Assembly (NCBI GenBank): GCA_017467705.1
Contig: JAFUSC010000043.1
Location: 1-37,355 of the forward strand
Length of the DNA: 37,355 bases
Direction: 5' to 3'
Origin: Prevotella sp.
Lineage (GTDB): Bacteria; Bacteroidota; Bacteroidia; Bacteroidales; Bacteroidaceae
The notes below the pieces were generated by a model. The model was not told where the DNA came from and did not search any database. It saw nothing but the letters and a program-made list of their open reading frames with translations. Shown one piece after another: positions 35,752 through 37,355 of this stretch. Both the position numbers and the translations under genes were made by a program. Each line of letters starts with the position of its first letter. Positions within the stretch are counted from its first letter, which is position 1.

Positions 35752-36213
35752 ATGGACATTAAGACCATCGGCCTTGCCAGTGACCACGCTGGCTTTGCCT
35801 TAAAGCAGTTTGTCAAGAAGTATCTTGACGAGAAGGGCTATGCCTACAAGGACTACGGCACCTACACGGAGGACTCATGCGACTACAGCGACTTCGGCCA
35901 TGCGTTGGCTGAGGGCATGGAGCGCGGCGAGGTCTATCCCGGCATTGCCATCTGCGGCAGCGGCGAAGGCATCAACATGACGCTCAACAAGCACCAGAGC
36001 ATCCGCGCCGGCCTGTGCTGGATTCCAGAGATAGCTCACCTCATCCGTCAGCACAACGATGCCAACGTGCTCGTCATGCCCGGTCGCTTTATCAACGAGG
36101 ACATGGCCCGCCGCATCATGGACGAGTACTTCTCCACCCCCTTTGAGGGAGGCCGCCACCAAAGGCGCATCGACAAGATTGCAATCTCGACCGCAGGTCA
36201 GGATTGCGATTAA
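35752..36213 (+). CDS. rpiB: Ribose 5-phosphate isomerase B
   Basis: RpiB interconverts ribose 5-phosphate and ribulose 5-phosphate. The 153 residues match the RpiB/LacAB family: LASDHAGFALKQF at 8-20 and the active-site Cys68 in AICGSGEG, with IRAGLCW and NVLVMPGRF downstream. It completes a small pentose module with the secreted arabinofuranosidase and transketolase. It is followed by a long non-coding repeat region. Confidence 0.94.
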   Translation: MDIKTIGLASDHAGFALKQFVKKYLDEKGYAYKDYGTYTEDSCDYSDFGHALAEGMERGEVYPGIAICGSGEGINMTLNKHQSIRAGLCWIPEIAHLIRQHNDANVLVMPGRFINEDMARRIMDEYFSTPFEGGRHQRRIDKIAISTAGQDCD

Positions 36214-36242
36214 GTGAGAGAAGGAAGAGAAATGTGTTTTCT

Positions 36243-36352
36243 CTCACGCAGAGACGCTGAGTTGCGCAGAGGACACGCTGAGTATTACTGATAAGAACTT
36301 CTTTGATAAAGACTCGGCGAGTTCTCTGCGCGACTCAGCGCCTCTGCGTGAG
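36243..36352. repeat. Inverted repeat element with 29-bp arms
   Basis: Arms at 36243-36271 and 36324-36352 are inverted with 2 mismatches in 29 (CTCACGCAGAG...GCGCAGAG against CTCTGCGC...CTCTGCGTGAG). The loop is about 52 bp. It follows rpiB and looks like a short mobile or fold-back repeat; no T-run follows the right arm, so it is not an obvious terminator. Confidence 0.85.
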
Positions 36353-36481
36353 GAACAAAGACACCATGAGAATATTTTTTGATAAAGACATGAACTTGAA
36401 GAAATCCCACGACTATCTGAAAGTGTTTTTCCAACGCGCTGACTAAATATAAGAAAAGGGTACCAGACACACATTCCTGCG

Positions 36482-36657
36482 GAGCAGAACGCATGGTTCT
36501 GCGGTACAAAACTATGCTTGCTGAAACTTTTGGCCCTAGCCAAAAAGTCTTTTGCCTCCAACCAAAAGCTCTTTTGGCTGGAGGCAAAAGTTTGGAAATC
36601 GTGCTTGTTGTACCGCGAAACTTTAGTCGCTGTACCGCGGAACGGTGCGTTCTGCTC
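36482..36657. repeat. Nested palindrome
   Basis: Outer arms 36482-36508 and 36631-36657 are inverted with three mismatches in 27 (GAGCAGAACGCA...GCGGTACA). The middle holds a 40-bp hairpin, 36550-36589: 11-bp stem TTTTGCCTCCA/TGGAGGCAAAA, one mismatch, then CCAAAAG/CTTTTGG. A minus-strand frame through it has no family features and is not called. Confidence 0.85.
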
Positions 36658-36659
36658 TC

Positions 36660-36785
36660 AGAAATGGCTCTTTTGCACTTGAAACGATGGTTCTTTTGCA
36701 AGCAAACGATGGTTGTTTCGCGTGAAAACAACCATCGTTTACTACTGTAAAGCAATATCTTTTTCACCCAAAACAAGCATCGTTT
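36660..36785. repeat. 22-bp-period palindromic array, copy 2
   Basis: Second copy of the array at 14982-15107: 15-mers start at 36660, 36682, 36704, 36726, ~36748 and 36771, exactly the same spacing. Here unit 3 (AAACGATGGTTGTTT, 36704-36718) pairs perfectly with unit 4 (AAACAACCATCGTTT, 36726-36740) across a 7-nt loop, unlike copy 1. Confidence 0.85.
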
Positions 36786-36791
36786 AATCGA

Positions 36792-36910
36792 CGGGGACTC
36801 TGGTGAGCACATTTTTAGGAAATAGCTTTAAGATACGAAAACTCTCTTATGGTTTAATTCGCAAAGTTAACTGACAATGAATAGATTAAAAGTGCTCACT
36901 AGAGTCCCCG
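36792..36910. repeat. MITE-like element with 19-bp inverted ends
   Basis: CGGGGACTCTGGTGAGCAC (36792-36810) and GTGCTCACTAGAGTCCCCG (36892-36910) are inverted with one mismatch. The ~80-bp AT-rich interior codes for nothing. No clear target duplication. The ends look like terminal inverted repeats of a small non-autonomous transposable element. Confidence 0.75.
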
Positions 36911-36933
36911 TGATCAGCGAGTCTTATATCAGT

Positions 36934-37074
36934 TTACCAGCCCTCATCCATCTCTTCGTCTTCGATGACGCTCTTGTTCATTCCATACTCGTCCATGCTT
37001 CCGGTCAAAATCATCGTGCGCAGCTTCAGTTCCACTGTCTGCATCGTGGGCTTCATATATTCTTTCTTTGTCAT
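36934..37074 (-). CDS. Small peptide, 46 residues
   Basis: From the ATG at 37074 the frame encodes MTKKEYMKPTMQTVELKLRT followed by MILTGSMDEYGMNKSVIEDEEMDEGW (20 + 26 residues). A strong GGAGG ribosome-binding site lies 8 bases upstream, rare in this phylum. The KPTMQ...E opening with an LTGS motif and an acidic Trp-ending tail resembles small Prevotella peptides I have seen without a known function. It begins 18 bp after the stop of a large secreted protein gene, so it is probably co-transcribed. No signal peptide is present; function unknown. Confidence 0.75.
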   Translation of the reverse strand: MTKKEYMKPTMQTVELKLRTMILTGSMDEYGMNKSVIEDEEMDEGW

Positions 37075-37092
37075 AGTTGTGTCCTCCTTTGC

Positions 37093-37355
37093 TTATTTGT
37101 TGATGAATACCTTTTTACCATTCACGATGTAGAGGCCCTTCGTGGGCTGAGCTACACGGCGGCCCTGCAGGTCATAGACCACAGCGTCGGCATCGCTAAC
37201 CTCAGCCGTCGGCATCTCGATGCCCGTCGTCTCGTCGAAGCCGAAGAATCCGCGAGCACTGGCACTGCCGCTATACGTCAGGTAAGCCTTATTGGCACCG
37301 ATGACTCCACTGGCGCTGAGTTTGTAGAAGCCCACGCCGTTTGTACCCTTGTTCA
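37093..37355 (-). CDS. C-terminal part of a large secreted protein (5' end outside window)
   Basis: Only the last ~87 residues are in the window; the frame stays open to the right edge. It ends with AVVYDLQGRRVAQPTKGLYI and VNGKKVFINK, a pattern of the type IX secretion C-terminal sorting domain in Prevotella (YDLxGRRV ... KGLYIVNGKK). The cargo is therefore probably exported to the surface or outside; its catalytic or binding part is not visible. A GTG codon inside the frame is not a true start. The 46-residue peptide gene follows. Confidence 0.82.
   Translation of the reverse strand, partial: NKGTNGVGFYKLSASGVIGANKAYLTYSGSASARGFFGFDETTGIEMPTAEVSDADAVVYDLQGRRVAQPTKGLYIVNGKKVFINK

Noticed and set aside
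36285..36812. 175-residue minus-strand frame after rpiB
   Set aside because: It runs through several palindromes and repeats, with no family-like sequence and no promoter.
1..37355. tRNA or rRNA genes in intergenic gaps
   Set aside because: No cloverleaf or rRNA-like sequence was recognised in the gaps; a tRNA search tool was not available to confirm.

Overview
The window looks like chromosomal DNA of a Bacteroidales bacterium, most likely Prevotella or a close relative. Support comes from promoters of the Bacteroidetes type (TTTG, 19-20 nt, TAnnTTTG), type IX secretion tails, a PorD-like gene next to recN, a class III fructose-bisphosphatase, DUF3127, and 'sensor of ECF-type sigma factor' proteins. 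The species assignment is inference.

Layout. 71-7828, plus strand: biosynthesis genes purC, menG, aroE, purM, purU, then hisH (broken), hisA, hisF and hisIE. 7884-14977: ftsE-like ATPase, lysC, lysA, two glycosyltransferase-like genes and fbp, the last four coupled tightly, partly by ATGA overlaps. 15158-15598, minus: a DUF3127 OB-fold protein with an SSB-like tail, divergent from dnaN. 15768-23406: dnaN, a DnaQ-type exonuclease, coaBC, porD, recN, and a degenerate trypsin-fold/TPR protein. 23439-24998, minus: dnaB, divergent from mazG (25181-25981). About 26100-27530: an IS110-family insertion sequence with a roughly 330 bp non-coding 3' segment that may encode a bridge RNA. 27598-29185: a lipoprotein and rnz. 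29327-31088: a small secreted protein, an ECF sigma factor, a one-pass membrane protein and a periplasmic Spy-like protein, probably one signalling operon. 31024-31695, minus: nth. 31814-36213: a secreted GH51 arabinofuranosidase, transketolase and rpiB, which fit together for arabinose release and pentose use. 36214-36933 is non-coding and packed with palindromes. The right edge holds a 46-residue peptide gene behind the C-terminus of a secreted protein (minus strand).

The most unusual theme is repeat biology. Several families of short intergenic repeats occur, and related simple repeats have entered coding sequence: in frame in purM and in the coaBC linker, and destructively in hisH, where they separate the nucleophile Cys from its His/Glu partners. 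Two copies of a ~125 bp element made of AAA-N9-TTT 15-mers with a 22-bp period (14982-15107 and 36660-36785) match no family known to me. No tRNA, rRNA or CRISPR array was seen.
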